Of a stretch of 64,000 bases of DNA, positions 1 through 9,321 are shown in pieces; the stretch's first letter is position 1; each line of letters begins with the position of its first letter. This DNA comes from Caulobacteraceae bacterium. GTDB taxonomy: Bacteria; Pseudomonadota; Alphaproteobacteria; Caulobacterales; Caulobacteraceae. Where the stretch lies: NCBI GenBank assembly GCA_027489335.1, contig JAIXZX010000001.1:1-64000 (forward strand), read 5' to 3'. Made by a program: the position numbers and the translations under genes. The notes beneath the pieces are model-generated. The model was not told the origin of the DNA. It did no database searches and worked only from the letters and a program-made list of their open reading frames with translations.

Positions 1-195
1 GCCGAGCCCTATGCCGTGGCCAGGGACGCCGACGCGGTGGTGATCATCACCGAATGGGATCAGTTCCGGGCGCTCGACCTCGACCGCCTGAAGGCGGCCA
101 TGACGACCCCGGTTCTCGTGGATCTGCGCAACATCTACCGGCCTGAGGACGTACGTCGCCAGGGGTTCGACTATGTGAGCATCGGGCGGGCCTGA
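1..195 (+). CDS. UDP-glucose 6-dehydrogenase, C-terminal end (5' truncated by window)
   Basis: Frame 1 is open from base 1 to TGA at 193-195: ...ADAVVIITEWDQFRALDLDRLK...VLVDLRNIYRPEDVRRQGFDYVSIGRA, typical UDP-Glc/GDP-Man dehydrogenase C-terminal domain. Confidence 0.85.
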   Translation, partial: AEPYAVARDADAVVIITEWDQFRALDLDRLKAAMTTPVLVDLRNIYRPEDVRRQGFDYVSIGRA

Positions 196-217
196 GGGCG
201 ACGCCCGGAGCCGGCCT

Positions 218-379
218 CTAGCTCAGCGGCATCAGGCTGAGCAGGTGTTGCACAATCCAGGCGGCGCCGGCCCAGAAGGCCAGGCTGAGGACAGCTACAA
301 AGGCAAGGCAGGCGATCGAGGCGGGGCCCCGATTGACATTCCCCTGCCCGCGACCCGCCATGGCGGTGTTGCGAGACAT
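218..379 (-). CDS. Small single-pass membrane protein (53 aa)
   Basis: ATG at 379 to TAG at 218: MSRNTAMAGRGQGNVNRGPASIACLAFVAVLSLAFWAGAAWIVQHLLSLMPLS; one hydrophobic helix; below the cutoff of the supplied ORF track. Confidence 0.5.
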   Translation of the reverse strand: MSRNTAMAGRGQGNVNRGPASIACLAFVAVLSLAFWAGAAWIVQHLLSLMPLS

Positions 380-504
380 GCGTTTCTCCCAGTCGATCTT
401 GTGTCATCGCGCCGGTCGAGCGGTGCGAACATTACGAGACTGACACAATAGCTGGGCTATGGATAGGGTTTCCGAAAACCTGCCGGAAAGCGTTCAAAAC
501 CCTG

Positions 505-1857
505 TCAGGCCGCGGCCTGGCGCACCACCCCGGCGAGTTCGTGAACGATCTCGAAGATCAGTTTCTCGTCGTCGCCCTCGGCCATGATTCGGATCAGGGG
601 CTCGGTGCCGGACGCCCGGACCAGAAGCCGCCCCGAACCATTGAGTCGCTGTTCGGCCTGGGCGATGGCGCCCTTGACGCTTTCGCTGTCGAGGGGACGG
701 CCGCCGCCGAAGCGGACGTTTTCCAGAAGCTGCGGCACGGGTTCAAACTGCCGGGCGAGCGCGCTCATGGGCTTGTCGGCCTGCTTGAGCACCGCCAGCA
801 CCTGCAATGCGGCCAGCAGCCCGTCGCCGGTGGTGGAGAAGTCCGACAGGATCACATGGCCCGACTGTTCGCCGCCCAGGTTGAAGCCGCCCTCGCGCAT
901 CCGCTTCATCACGGCGCGGTCGCCGACCGCGGTGCGCTCAAGGATCAGGCCACGCTCGCTGAGGAACCGCTCGAGACCGAGGTTCGACATGACCGTGGCC
1001 ACGACGCCGCCGCCGGTCAGCTGGTCCCGGGCCGCCCAGTGGCCGGCGATCAGGGCCATGATCTGGTCGCCATCGACCACATGGCCGGTCTCGTCGCAGA
1101 TCACCAGTCGGTCGGCGTCGCCATCCAGAGCGATGCCGATGTCAGCGCGGTATTCCCGCACCATCTTGGCCATGGCCTCGGGGTGGGTTGAGCCGCAGTC
1201 GTTGTTGATGTTGAAGCCGTTGGGTTCGACGCCCAGACGAATGACCTCGGCCCCGAGTTCGTAGAGGGCGGTGGGGGCGACCTTGTAGGCCGCGCCATTG
1301 GCGCAATCGATGACGATGCGCAGACCGTTGAGGCTGAGCCTGCGGGGGAAGGCGGCCTTGGCGATCTCCACATAGCGGGCCTGGGAATCGTCGATCCGCG
1401 CCACGCGGCCAAGGGCGTCAGGGGCCGCCAGACGCTCCTGCAGCCCCTCGTCCATCAGAGCTTCGATCTCCAGTTCCCGGGCGTCGGAGAGCTTGTAGCC
1501 ATCGGGACCGAACAGCTTGATGCCATTGTCGGAATAGGCGTTGTGCGAGGCGCTGATCATGACGCCGAGATCGGCCCGCATGGAGCGGGTCATCATGGCA
1601 ACGCCAGGGGTCGGCATGGGCCCCAGCAGGCGGACGTCCATGCCCACGCTGGTGAAACCCGCCACCAGGGCCGGTTCGATCATGTAGCCGGAGAGGCGGG
1701 TGTCCTTGCCGATCACCACCAGATGACGCCGGGCGTCCTGGGACATGAAGACCTTGCCGGCGGCCATGCCGACGCGCAGGGCGACCTCGGCGGTCATGGG
1801 ATGGCGGTTGGCCTCCCCCCGGATGCCGTCGGTTCCAAAATAGGCGCGGTTGGTCAT
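505..1857 (-). CDS. glmM: Phosphoglucosamine mutase
   Basis: 450 aa; [12 protein letters not shown] start, active-site serine loop [23 protein letters not shown] metal loop, [12 protein letters not shown] phosphate-binding loop. Confidence 0.97.
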   Translation of the reverse strand: MTNRAYFGTDGIRGEANRHPMTAEVALRVGMAAGKVFMSQDARRHLVVIGKDTRLSGYMIEPALVAGFTSVGMDVRLLGPMPTPGVAMMTRSMRADLGVMISASHNAYSDNGIKLFGPDGYKLSDARELEIEALMDEGLQERLAAPDALGRVARIDDSQARYVEIAKAAFPRRLSLNGLRIVIDCANGAAYKVAPTALYELGAEVIRLGVEPNGFNINNDCGSTHPEAMAKMVREYRADIGIALDGDADRLVICDETGHVVDGDQIMALIAGHWAARDQLTGGGVVATVMSNLGLERFLSERGLILERTAVGDRAVMKRMREGGFNLGGEQSGHVILSDFSTTGDGLLAALQVLAVLKQADKPMSALARQFEPVPQLLENVRFGGGRPLDSESVKGAIAQAEQRLNGSGRLLVRASGTEPLIRIMAEGDDEKLIFEIVHELAGVVRQAAA

Positions 1858-1982
1858 GGTCGAACTCGCGAAACGATCGGAAACCCAGATTTAGTCGACG
1901 CCGCGTTTGCGAATGCTAAAGGCGGCGCGGGGCGAGACTTTAGGCGCGTCGGAGGCATCCGGCAAAACGGTGAGGTAAGGCC

Positions 1983-3806
1983 ATGTGCGGCATCATAGGC
2001 ATCGTCGGCAAGAGCGACGTCCAGAACCGGCTGGTGGAAAGCCTGCTGCGCCTGGAATACCGCGGCTACGACTCAGCCGGCGTGGCCGGGGTGACCGCCC
2101 CAGGCCAGGTGGAGCGCCGCCGCGCCCAGGGCAAGATCCGCGCCCTGCAGGACGTGCTGGCCGCCCAGCCCCTGGTGGCGCAGGTGGGCATCGGCCACAC
2201 CCGCTGGGCGACCCACGGGGCGCCGTCCGAGCGCAACGCCCACCCGCACACCGCCGGCCGCGTCACCCTGGTCCACAACGGCATCATCGAGAATTTCGCC
2301 GAGCTGCGCCGGGAGCTGGAGGCTCACGGCCGGGTGTTTTCCAGCGACACCGACACCGAGGTGATCGCCCAGTTGATGGACGCCCAGCTGGATACGGGCC
2401 TGTCACCGCTCCTGGCCCTAAAGGCGACCCTGGACCGGCTGACGGGCGCCTTCGCCCTGGCCGTCCTGGTGGCCGGCGAGGATGAGGCCCTGCTGGGCGC
2501 CCGCCGGGGCAGCCCGCTGGTGGTGGGCTATGGAGATGGCGAGATGTTCCTAGGCTCCGACGCGCTCGCCGTGGGCCCGTTCACCAACAGGGTGGCCTAT
2601 CTGGAAGAGGGCGACTTCGTCCGCATCGATCACGAGACGGCCCAGATCTTCGACGCCGAGGGCGCCCCTGTCACCCGCGAGGTCAAGCAGCTGGCCCGCG
2701 CCGCAGCGCTGGTGGAGCGGGGCAACTACCGCCACTTCATGGAGAAGGAGATCCATGATCAGCCCGAAGGGTGTCAGCGCACCATCGCGGCCTATGTGGA
2801 TACTCTGACCAGCCAGGCGGCGATCCCGGGCGACCTGGATTTCGCCAGCCTCGAGCGCATCCAGATCCTCGCCTGCGGCACCAGCTATATCGCCGGGATG
2901 ATCGGTCGCTATCTGATCGAGCAGTTGGCCGACCTGCCGGTGGACGTGGAGATCGCCTCGGAGTTCCGTTACCGCCAGCCGGCGCTACGGCCTGGCGCCC
3001 TTGTCATCGCCATGTCGCAGTCCGGCGAGACCGCCGACACCCTGGCGGCGTTGCGCTACTGCAAGGCGCGCGGCATGCGCAGCGCCGCCATCGTCAACGC
3101 CACCGAGTCGACCATCGCCCGCGAAGTGGACGTGGTCTGGCCGATCCACTGCGGCCCGGAGATCGGCGTGGCCTCCACCAAGGCCTTCACCGCCCAGGTC
3201 AGCGTGCTGATCGCGCTCGCCATCGCCGCGGCCAAGGCCCGCGGCCGAATCGATGGCGCCGAAGAGGCCCGGCTGGTGAAGGTTCTGCTGGGCGCGCCGC
3301 GCCTTATGGCCGAGGCCATCGGTCTGGAGGACGCCATCAGCGCCATCGCCGCCGAGATCGCCAAGGCCAAGGACGTGCTCTATCTCGGCCGAGGGCCGAT
3401 GTCGGCGCTCGCCCTCGAAGGCGCGCTGAAGCTCAAGGAAATCAGCTATATCCACGCTGAGGGGTACGCCGCCGGCGAACTCAAGCACGGCCCGATCGCC
3501 CTGGTGGACGATCAGACCCCGATCATCATCCTGGCGCCCTATGACGCCTGGTTTGAGAAGTCGGCCTCGAACATGAGCGAGGTCATGGCCCGGGGGGGCC
3601 AGGTGGTGTTCATCACCGACACCGAAGGGGCCAAGCATGCTCCGGCCGGCGCCAAGGTGGTGGTCACCGCGCCATCCTCCGATCCCCTGGTCTCCACTCT
3701 GGTGATGTCGGCGCCCATCCAGTTGCTCGCCTATCACGTGGCCGTGCAGAAGGGCGCCGACGTGGACCAGCCGCGCAATCTGGCCAAGTCCGTCACCGTG
3801 GAGTGA
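1983..3806 (+). CDS. glmS: Glutamine--fructose-6-phosphate aminotransferase (isomerizing)
   Basis: 607 aa; MCGIIGIVG N-terminal nucleophile Cys, two SIS domains, C-terminal DVDQPRNLAKSVTVE. Confidence 0.98.
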   Translation: MCGIIGIVGKSDVQNRLVESLLRLEYRGYDSAGVAGVTAPGQVERRRAQGKIRALQDVLAAQPLVAQVGIGHTRWATHGAPSERNAHPHTAGRVTLVHNGIIENFAELRRELEAHGRVFSSDTDTEVIAQLMDAQLDTGLSPLLALKATLDRLTGAFALAVLVAGEDEALLGARRGSPLVVGYGDGEMFLGSDALAVGPFTNRVAYLEEGDFVRIDHETAQIFDAEGAPVTREVKQLARAAALVERGNYRHFMEKEIHDQPEGCQRTIAAYVDTLTSQAAIPGDLDFASLERIQILACGTSYIAGMIGRYLIEQLADLPVDVEIASEFRYRQPALRPGALVIAMSQSGETADTLAALRYCKARGMRSAAIVNATESTIAREVDVVWPIHCGPEIGVASTKAFTAQVSVLIALAIAAAKARGRIDGAEEARLVKVLLGAPRLMAEAIGLEDAISAIAAEIAKAKDVLYLGRGPMSALALEGALKLKEISYIHAEGYAAGELKHGPIALVDDQTPIIILAPYDAWFEKSASNMSEVMARGGQVVFITDTEGAKHAPAGAKVVVTAPSSDPLVSTLVMSAPIQLLAYHVAVQKGADVDQPRNLAKSVTVE

Positions 3807-3817
3807 GGCTGTCGGCC

Positions 3818-4096
3818 TTACGGGGCCGGCGGTGCGTCGGTGGCCGGCGAGGTTGCGGCCGGGTCCATGGCGGCGGGATCATTGACCGGCGGCGGCGTCA
3901 TGCCGTCAGCCGGCATGGCCGGGTCGGTCATGGCCGGATTTGTCGGCGTCATGGGATCAGCCGGGGTCATGGCGCCCATGCTGTTCGTTTCGGCCGGCAT
4001 GGGTTCGGTGGTCTCAACCTCGTTGTCGCCGCAGGCCGCCAGGCTGAGCGCAGCGAGCGCGCCGATGGTCAGGGTGGTCAGGTTACGCAGTTTCAC
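3818..4096 (-). CDS. Small Met/Pro/Ala/Asp-rich lipoprotein
   Basis: GTG start at 4096: MKLRNLTTLTIGALAALSLAACGDNEVETTEPMPAETNSMGAMTPADPMTPTNPAMTDPAMPADGM...; lipobox LAAC then low-complexity tail. The 474-aa ORF in the track is an upstream extension antisense to galU. Confidence 0.75.
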   Translation of the reverse strand: MKLRNLTTLTIGALAALSLAACGDNEVETTEPMPAETNSMGAMTPADPMTPTNPAMTDPAMPADGMTPPPVNDPAAMDPAATSPATDAPPAP

Positions 4097-4276
4097 GAGT
4101 TTGGCTCCCGTTGGGACGAATTCCCGAAACCCTCGAACGCCGAGCCCGCAGCCGCCGTTCCCGCTTTCGTGATCAGTCCCCAGGCCGGGCGCCTGGAACA
4201 GGTCGCATTCATCTGATGGTGGTGGATTTCCCGTAGGTCCTCGGCTAGCGATTTTGCGGCTCGATGGAGGACGGAC

Positions 4277-5146
4277 ATGGACAGGCGCGTTCGCAAGGCG
4301 GTGCTGCCAGTGGCGGGGCTGGGGACGCGGGTTCTGCCCGGGGCCAAGACCACCCCGAAGAACATGCTCAATGTCTTCGACCGCCCCATCCTGTCCTATG
4401 TGATCGAAGAAGGCCGCGCCGCGGGCATTGAGCACTTCGTCTTCATCGTCGGCCGGGGCCAAGGCGCGATCGAGGACTATTTCGACGCCTCGCCTGAAAT
4501 CGAGAGCGCCCTGGAAGCCAAGGGCAAGGCCGACATCCTGGCCGAGGTGCGCCGGGACCTGCCCAAGCCCGGCCAGATGAGCTTCGTGCGACAGATGGCG
4601 CCCCTGGGTCTGGGCCATGCGGTCTGGTGCGCCCGGGACATCATTGGCGATGAACCCTTCGCCGTCATGCTGCCGGACATGCTGATGGCCGCAGAGCCTG
4701 CGGCGCTTGCCCAAGCGGTCAGCGCTCACGACCAGGTGGGCGGCAACATCATCGTTGTGGAGCCGGCGCCGGAGGGCGAGGCCCACAAGTACGGCATCGT
4801 CGATCTGGAGCGCCAGGAGGGCCGTCTGAACCGCATGCGCGGCATGGTCGAAAAGCCGGCGCCGGGGACCGAGCCCTCCAACCTGTTCATCAGCGGCCGC
4901 TACGTCCTGCAGCCCGACATCTTCCCTTTGCTGGAAAAGCAGGGAAAGGGGGCCGGCGGCGAGATTCAGCTCACAGACGCCATGGCCGAGCTGATGAAGG
5001 CGCAGCCCTTTCACGCCCTGGAATATGAGGGCGTGACCTACGACTGTGGCGACAAGATCGGGCTGCTGCGCGCCAATGTGGCGTTTGCTTTGCGCCATCC
5101 AAGCCTGGGCGCCGATGCGCGCGCGGCGATCAGCGGCCTGCTCTGA
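4277..5146 (+). CDS. galU: UTP--glucose-1-phosphate uridylyltransferase
   Basis: 289 aa; KAVLPVAGLGTRVLPGAKTTPKNML, VEKPAPGTEPSNL, YDCGDKIGLLRANV. Confidence 0.95.
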   Translation: MDRRVRKAVLPVAGLGTRVLPGAKTTPKNMLNVFDRPILSYVIEEGRAAGIEHFVFIVGRGQGAIEDYFDASPEIESALEAKGKADILAEVRRDLPKPGQMSFVRQMAPLGLGHAVWCARDIIGDEPFAVMLPDMLMAAEPAALAQAVSAHDQVGGNIIVVEPAPEGEAHKYGIVDLERQEGRLNRMRGMVEKPAPGTEPSNLFISGRYVLQPDIFPLLEKQGKGAGGEIQLTDAMAELMKAQPFHALEYEGVTYDCGDKIGLLRANVAFALRHPSLGADARAAISGLL

Positions 5147-5256
5147 GGCCAGGGAAACCCGCCGCTCGCCCAGGCATTCCCCGCTCAGCGCTTTCACAAC
5201 GCGCCGTCGTTTGTTAGCCCTGGCGAAGACGAAACCCTGCACGGATCGGAGCGGCG

Positions 5257-6465
5257 ATGCGCGTACTCATTCTCGGCGGAGATGGCTTTTGCGGATGGCC
5301 GACGGCCCTCCACCTCTCCGCCCGCGGCCACGAGGTGGCCATCGTCGACAACCTGTCCAGGCGCCGGATTGACGGTGAGCTGGGGGTTCAGTCCCTGACC
5401 CCGGTGCAGGATATCCACGGGCGGATCGCCGCGTGGAAGGACGTCTCCGACCACGAGATCGGCTTTCACGACATCACCGTGGGCAAGGACTATGACGCCC
5501 TGCTCGACCTGCTGAAGACCTGGCGGCCGGACTCCATCGTCCACTTCGCCGAACAGCGGGCCGCGCCCTATTCGATGAAGTCGGCCAGGCACAAGCGCTA
5601 CACGGTCGATAACAATCTCAACGCCACCAACGACGTGCTCGCGGCCATCGTCGATTCGGGCCTCGACATCCATCTGGCGCACCTCGGCACCATGGGCGTC
5701 TATGGTTACGGCACCGCCGGGGCAGCGATCCCCGAGGGCTATCTGACGGTCAAGATCGAAACGCCCGAGGGCTGGGTCGAGCGGGAGATCCTCTACCCGG
5801 CCAATCCTGGCTCGATCTACCATATGACCAAGACCCAGGACGCCCTGCTGTTCCAGTTCTACGCCAAGAACGACCACCTGCGGATCACCGACCTGCACCA
5901 AGGCATCGTCTGGGGCACCCAGACCGAAGAGACCCGCAAGGACGAGCGGCTGATCAACCGGTTCGACTATGACGGCGACTACGGCACAGTGCTGAACCGC
6001 TTCCTGATGCAGTCGGCGGTGGGCTATCCGCTGACCGTGCACGGGGCCGGCGGTCAGACCCGGGCCTTCATCCACATCCAGGACACCGTGCGCTGCGTCG
6101 AACTGGCCCTGGCCCATCCGCCCGAGCGGGGCGAGCGGGTCAAGGTGATGAACCAGATGACCGAGACCTGGCGGGTCAGGGATCTGGCGCAGATGATCGC
6201 CAGGCTGACGGACGCCGAGGTCGCCCACCTGCCCAATCCCCGGGCCGAGGCCGACGAGAACGACCTGGTGGTCGAGAACAAGTGCCTGCTGGACTACGGC
6301 CTCAACCCCATCCGGCTGGAGGATGGCCTACTGATGGAGGTCGCCGAGATCGCCCGGGCCTATGCCGACCGCGCCGATCTGAGCAAGATTCCCTGCGAGT
6401 CGCACTGGAACGCCGAACGGGCGGCCGCGGCCAGCGCGCCGGGCAAGGCGGTGGCGGCCGAATAG
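5257..6465 (+). CDS. sqdB: UDP-sulfoquinovose synthase-like NAD-dependent epimerase (SQD1/SqdB family)
   Basis: 402 aa extended SDR; GGDGFCGW, LGTMGVYGYG, YHMTKTQDALLFQFYAKND, HQGIVWGTQTEET, NRFDYDGDYGTVLNRFLMQSAVGYPLTVHGAGGQTRAFIHIQDTV resemble SQD1 family motifs. Confidence 0.85.
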   Translation: MRVLILGGDGFCGWPTALHLSARGHEVAIVDNLSRRRIDGELGVQSLTPVQDIHGRIAAWKDVSDHEIGFHDITVGKDYDALLDLLKTWRPDSIVHFAEQRAAPYSMKSARHKRYTVDNNLNATNDVLAAIVDSGLDIHLAHLGTMGVYGYGTAGAAIPEGYLTVKIETPEGWVEREILYPANPGSIYHMTKTQDALLFQFYAKNDHLRITDLHQGIVWGTQTEETRKDERLINRFDYDGDYGTVLNRFLMQSAVGYPLTVHGAGGQTRAFIHIQDTVRCVELALAHPPERGERVKVMNQMTETWRVRDLAQMIARLTDAEVAHLPNPRAEADENDLVVENKCLLDYGLNPIRLEDGLLMEVAEIARAYADRADLSKIPCESHWNAERAAAASAPGKAVAAE

Positions 6466-6475
6466 GGGACGGGCC

Positions 6476-7336
6476 GTGCGGCTCTTCACTTTCGGGTACG
6501 GGTTTTCGGCCACGGCCCTGGGGGCGCGGCTGAAGGCCGAGGGCTGGAGTCTGGCCGCCTCCTATCGACGCCCTGAGGACAGATCCAGGCTCTCAGCCCT
6601 GGGCGTGGAGCCGGTCTCGGTTCTCGACCGCGAGGGTCTGGCCGCCCACCTCAAGGCCGCTGACGCGGTGCTGGTCACCGCGGCCCCCGACGCGGAGGGC
6701 TGTCCTGGCCTGCGGACCCTGGTCCCGGCCATGGCTCGCGGCGGGGCCTTTCCCGACTGGCTGGGCTATCTCTCCACCACCGGCGTCTACGGGGACCGGC
6801 AAGGGGGGTGGGCGTTTGAGTCCAGTCGTCTGGCCGCCCAGTCGATGGAGGGGGCGCGGCGGGTGGCCGCTGAGCGGGACTGGCTGGACGTGGGCAAGGG
6901 CATGGGCCTGACCACGACCATCTTCCGCCTGCCAGGCATCTATGGGCCAGGCCGCTCCACCTTTGATCGCCTGCGCTCGGGCCGGGCCAAGCGGATCACC
7001 GCGCCGGGCCAGGTCTTTTCCCGCATCCATGTGGAGGATCTGGCCGCAGGGCTGGCCGCCTCCATCGCGAGGCCGCGGGCCGGCGGAATCTATAATCTGT
7101 GCGACGACGCGCCGGCCCCCAACAGCGAGGTTGTGGCCTATGCCGCAGAGCTTCTCGGCCTACCCGTTCCGCCGGAGGTCCCGGTGGAAGACGCCAATCT
7201 GGCCGGCCCGGCGCAGCGCTTCTACGCCGAGAGCAAGCGGGTCTCCAACGCCCGGGCCAAGGCCGAGCTCGGCTGGCGTCCGGCCTATCCGACCTATCGC
7301 GAGGGCCTCAGCGCCATCCTTCAGGCGGGCGGCTGA
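6476..7336 (+). CDS. SDR-family NAD(P)-dependent oxidoreductase (YeeZ-like)
   Basis: GTG start; MRLFTFGYGFSATALGARLKAEGW, YLSTTGVYGD, FRLPGIYGPGRS, FSRIHVEDLA. Confidence 0.85.
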   Translation: MRLFTFGYGFSATALGARLKAEGWSLAASYRRPEDRSRLSALGVEPVSVLDREGLAAHLKAADAVLVTAAPDAEGCPGLRTLVPAMARGGAFPDWLGYLSTTGVYGDRQGGWAFESSRLAAQSMEGARRVAAERDWLDVGKGMGLTTTIFRLPGIYGPGRSTFDRLRSGRAKRITAPGQVFSRIHVEDLAAGLAASIARPRAGGIYNLCDDAPAPNSEVVAYAAELLGLPVPPEVPVEDANLAGPAQRFYAESKRVSNARAKAELGWRPAYPTYREGLSAILQAGG

Positions 7337-8076
7337 GCCAGCTCCTCGACCGCCGCGATCAGCCGGGCGAGATCCTGGGGCCGCGACAGGCGGTGATCCC
7401 CGTCCTTGATCAGCTGGAACACCACATCGGGGCTGTTGATCGCCTGGGCGAGTTCGAGGGCGTGGCGCCACGGGACATCGGCGTCTTCGCCGCCCTGCAG
7501 GATGCGCACCGGCGCGGTGATCGGCACAGGCCCCGGCAGGATCGACCAGCGGTCGCCGTCCTCCAGCAGGGTGCGGGCTATCGGATAGGGCTCCCCATAG
7601 TCCGAGGGGCGCATCCAGACCCCAGTCTCGTCCAGGGACCGGCGGGCCGCCGCATCGATTTCCGGTCCCATCAGCTTTTCGGTGAAGTCCGGCGCCGGGG
7701 CGACCAGGACCAGCCCTCGCACCTCATCCAATCGCACCATGGCCGCCAGACAGGCGATCCAGCCGCCCATGGAGGAGCCGACCGGAATGACTGGGCCAGG
7801 CGCCAGCTCATCGAGGACGGCCAGCGCATCCTCCCGCCAGCGGGTGATCGTGCCCTTGGCGAAATCGCCCTGAGATTCACCGTGGCCGAAATAGTCGAAC
7901 CGCACATAGGCCTGGCCGGTCTGCAGCGCCCACTCGGCCAGGGCCTGGGCCTTGGTTCCGGCCATGTCAGAGCGAAAGCCGCCCATCCAGACGACGGCGG
8001 GGCCGCGGCCGGCGATCCGCCGCCAGGCCAACGACGTCCCGTCAGGGCGGCGCAGATATCCCGTTTCTTCACGCAT
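7321..8076 (-). CDS. Alpha/beta hydrolase
   Basis: 251 aa; VGSSMGGWIA nucleophile elbow, FDYFGHGESQGDFAKGTITRWREDALAVLDEL, DGDHRLSRPQDL catalytic His region. Confidence 0.85.
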   Translation of the reverse strand: MREETGYLRRPDGTSLAWRRIAGRGPAVVWMGGFRSDMAGTKAQALAEWALQTGQAYVRFDYFGHGESQGDFAKGTITRWREDALAVLDELAPGPVIPVGSSMGGWIACLAAMVRLDEVRGLVLVAPAPDFTEKLMGPEIDAAARRSLDETGVWMRPSDYGEPYPIARTLLEDGDRWSILPGPVPITAPVRILQGGEDADVPWRHALELAQAINSPDVVFQLIKDGDHRLSRPQDLARLIAAVEELAQPPA

Positions 8077-8133
8077 GGGGCCTTATAGCCGGCTCTCCGG
8101 CCCCCTCCCAGGTCGTGCGGGGTTTACCGAAGC

Positions 8134-9321
8134 GTGTTCTGCGGTATGCAAGGCGCCGTGACATTGCCCCCGGACTTTACGCTTCTGCAGGTCGTCCCCG
8201 AACTGGACACAGGCGGGGCCGAGCAGACCACGATCGACATCGCCCATGCGGTGGTGCGCAGCGGCGGCAAGGCCCTGGTGGCCACCCGCGGCGGACGGAT
8301 GGCCGCGCGGCTGGAGTCCGATGGCGGACGGCTGGCCCAGATGCCGGTCCAGACCAAGAACCCCCTGGTCATGCTGGGCAACGCCGCACGGCTGGTGGAT
8401 CTGATCCGCCGCGAAAAGGTCAGCCTGGTCCATGCCCGCTCCCGGGCCCCGGCCTTTTCGGCGCTGTGGGCGGCGCAGGTCACCGGGACACCATTCGTCG
8501 CCACCTATCACGGGGTCTACAACGCCCGCAGCCGCCTGAAGCGATGGTACAATGCGGTGATGACCCGTGGAGACCTGGTGATCGCCAATTCCGACTTCAC
8601 CCGCGACCATGTGCTGCGCGAGCACAGCCTGGACGCCGACCGCATCGTCTCCATCCCCCGGGGCGTCGACCTGGAGCGGTTCAATCCCAACTGGGTGGCG
8701 CCCGAGCGGATCGAGGCGCTGCGGCAGGCCTGGAACGTCCCGGCCGATCCTACGGTCACCACCTTCATGCTGGCCGCCCGCCTGACCCGGATCAAGGGGC
8801 ATGGCACGCTCATCGCCGCCGCCGCCCGCCTGAAGGCTGCGGGACGCGGCGCGTTCCGCATTCTGCTGGTGGGCGATGATCAGGGCCGCAGCGCCTATCG
8901 GGCCGAACTGGCCGCCCAGATCGTCGCAGAAGGGTTGGAGGACCGGGTCTTCATGGTCGGCCACTGCGACGACATGCCCGCAGCCTATCTGCTGGCCGAC
9001 GTGGCCCTCCTGCCGTCCATCGTGCCGGAATCCTTCGGTCGAACTGCGGTCGAGCCCCAGGTGATGGGCCGCCCGGTGGTGGCCTCGCAACTGGGCGGCA
9101 TGACCGAGACCGTGATCCAGGGCGAGACCGGCTGGCTCGCGGCGCCAGGGGATGTGGACGCCTGGACCCAGGCGCTCACCCGGGCGATGGAGGCGGGCCC
9201 CGCCCGTCTGGCTGAAATGGGCCGGACGGCGGCCAACCGGTCCCGCCGGCTCTATTCGGTCGACGCCATGTGTGCGGCCACCCTGGAGGCCTACGAACGC
9301 GTCCTGGAGGCGAGGAGCTGA
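8134..9321 (+). CDS. Glycosyltransferase family 4 (LPS-type)
   Basis: 395 aa (true start may be GTG at 8158); TGGAEQTTID, SIPRGVDLERFNP, PSIVPESFGRTAVEPQVMGRPVVAS. Confidence 0.85.
   Translation: MFCGMQGAVTLPPDFTLLQVVPELDTGGAEQTTIDIAHAVVRSGGKALVATRGGRMAARLESDGGRLAQMPVQTKNPLVMLGNAARLVDLIRREKVSLVHARSRAPAFSALWAAQVTGTPFVATYHGVYNARSRLKRWYNAVMTRGDLVIANSDFTRDHVLREHSLDADRIVSIPRGVDLERFNPNWVAPERIEALRQAWNVPADPTVTTFMLAARLTRIKGHGTLIAAAARLKAAGRGAFRILLVGDDQGRSAYRAELAAQIVAEGLEDRVFMVGHCDDMPAAYLLADVALLPSIVPESFGRTAVEPQVMGRPVVASQLGGMTETVIQGETGWLAAPGDVDAWTQALTRAMEAGPARLAEMGRTAANRSRRLYSVDAMCAATLEAYERVLEARS

Noticed and set aside
3818-5242. 474-aa minus-strand ORF
   Set aside because: Only the last 92 codons form a recognisable lipoprotein; the rest is antisense to galU
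8134-9321. GT4 glycosyltransferase as SqdX sulfoquinovosyltransferase partner of the SqdB-like gene
   Set aside because: N-terminal and central motifs read as LPS-type GT4 and no specific SqdX features were recognised; left as generic GT4
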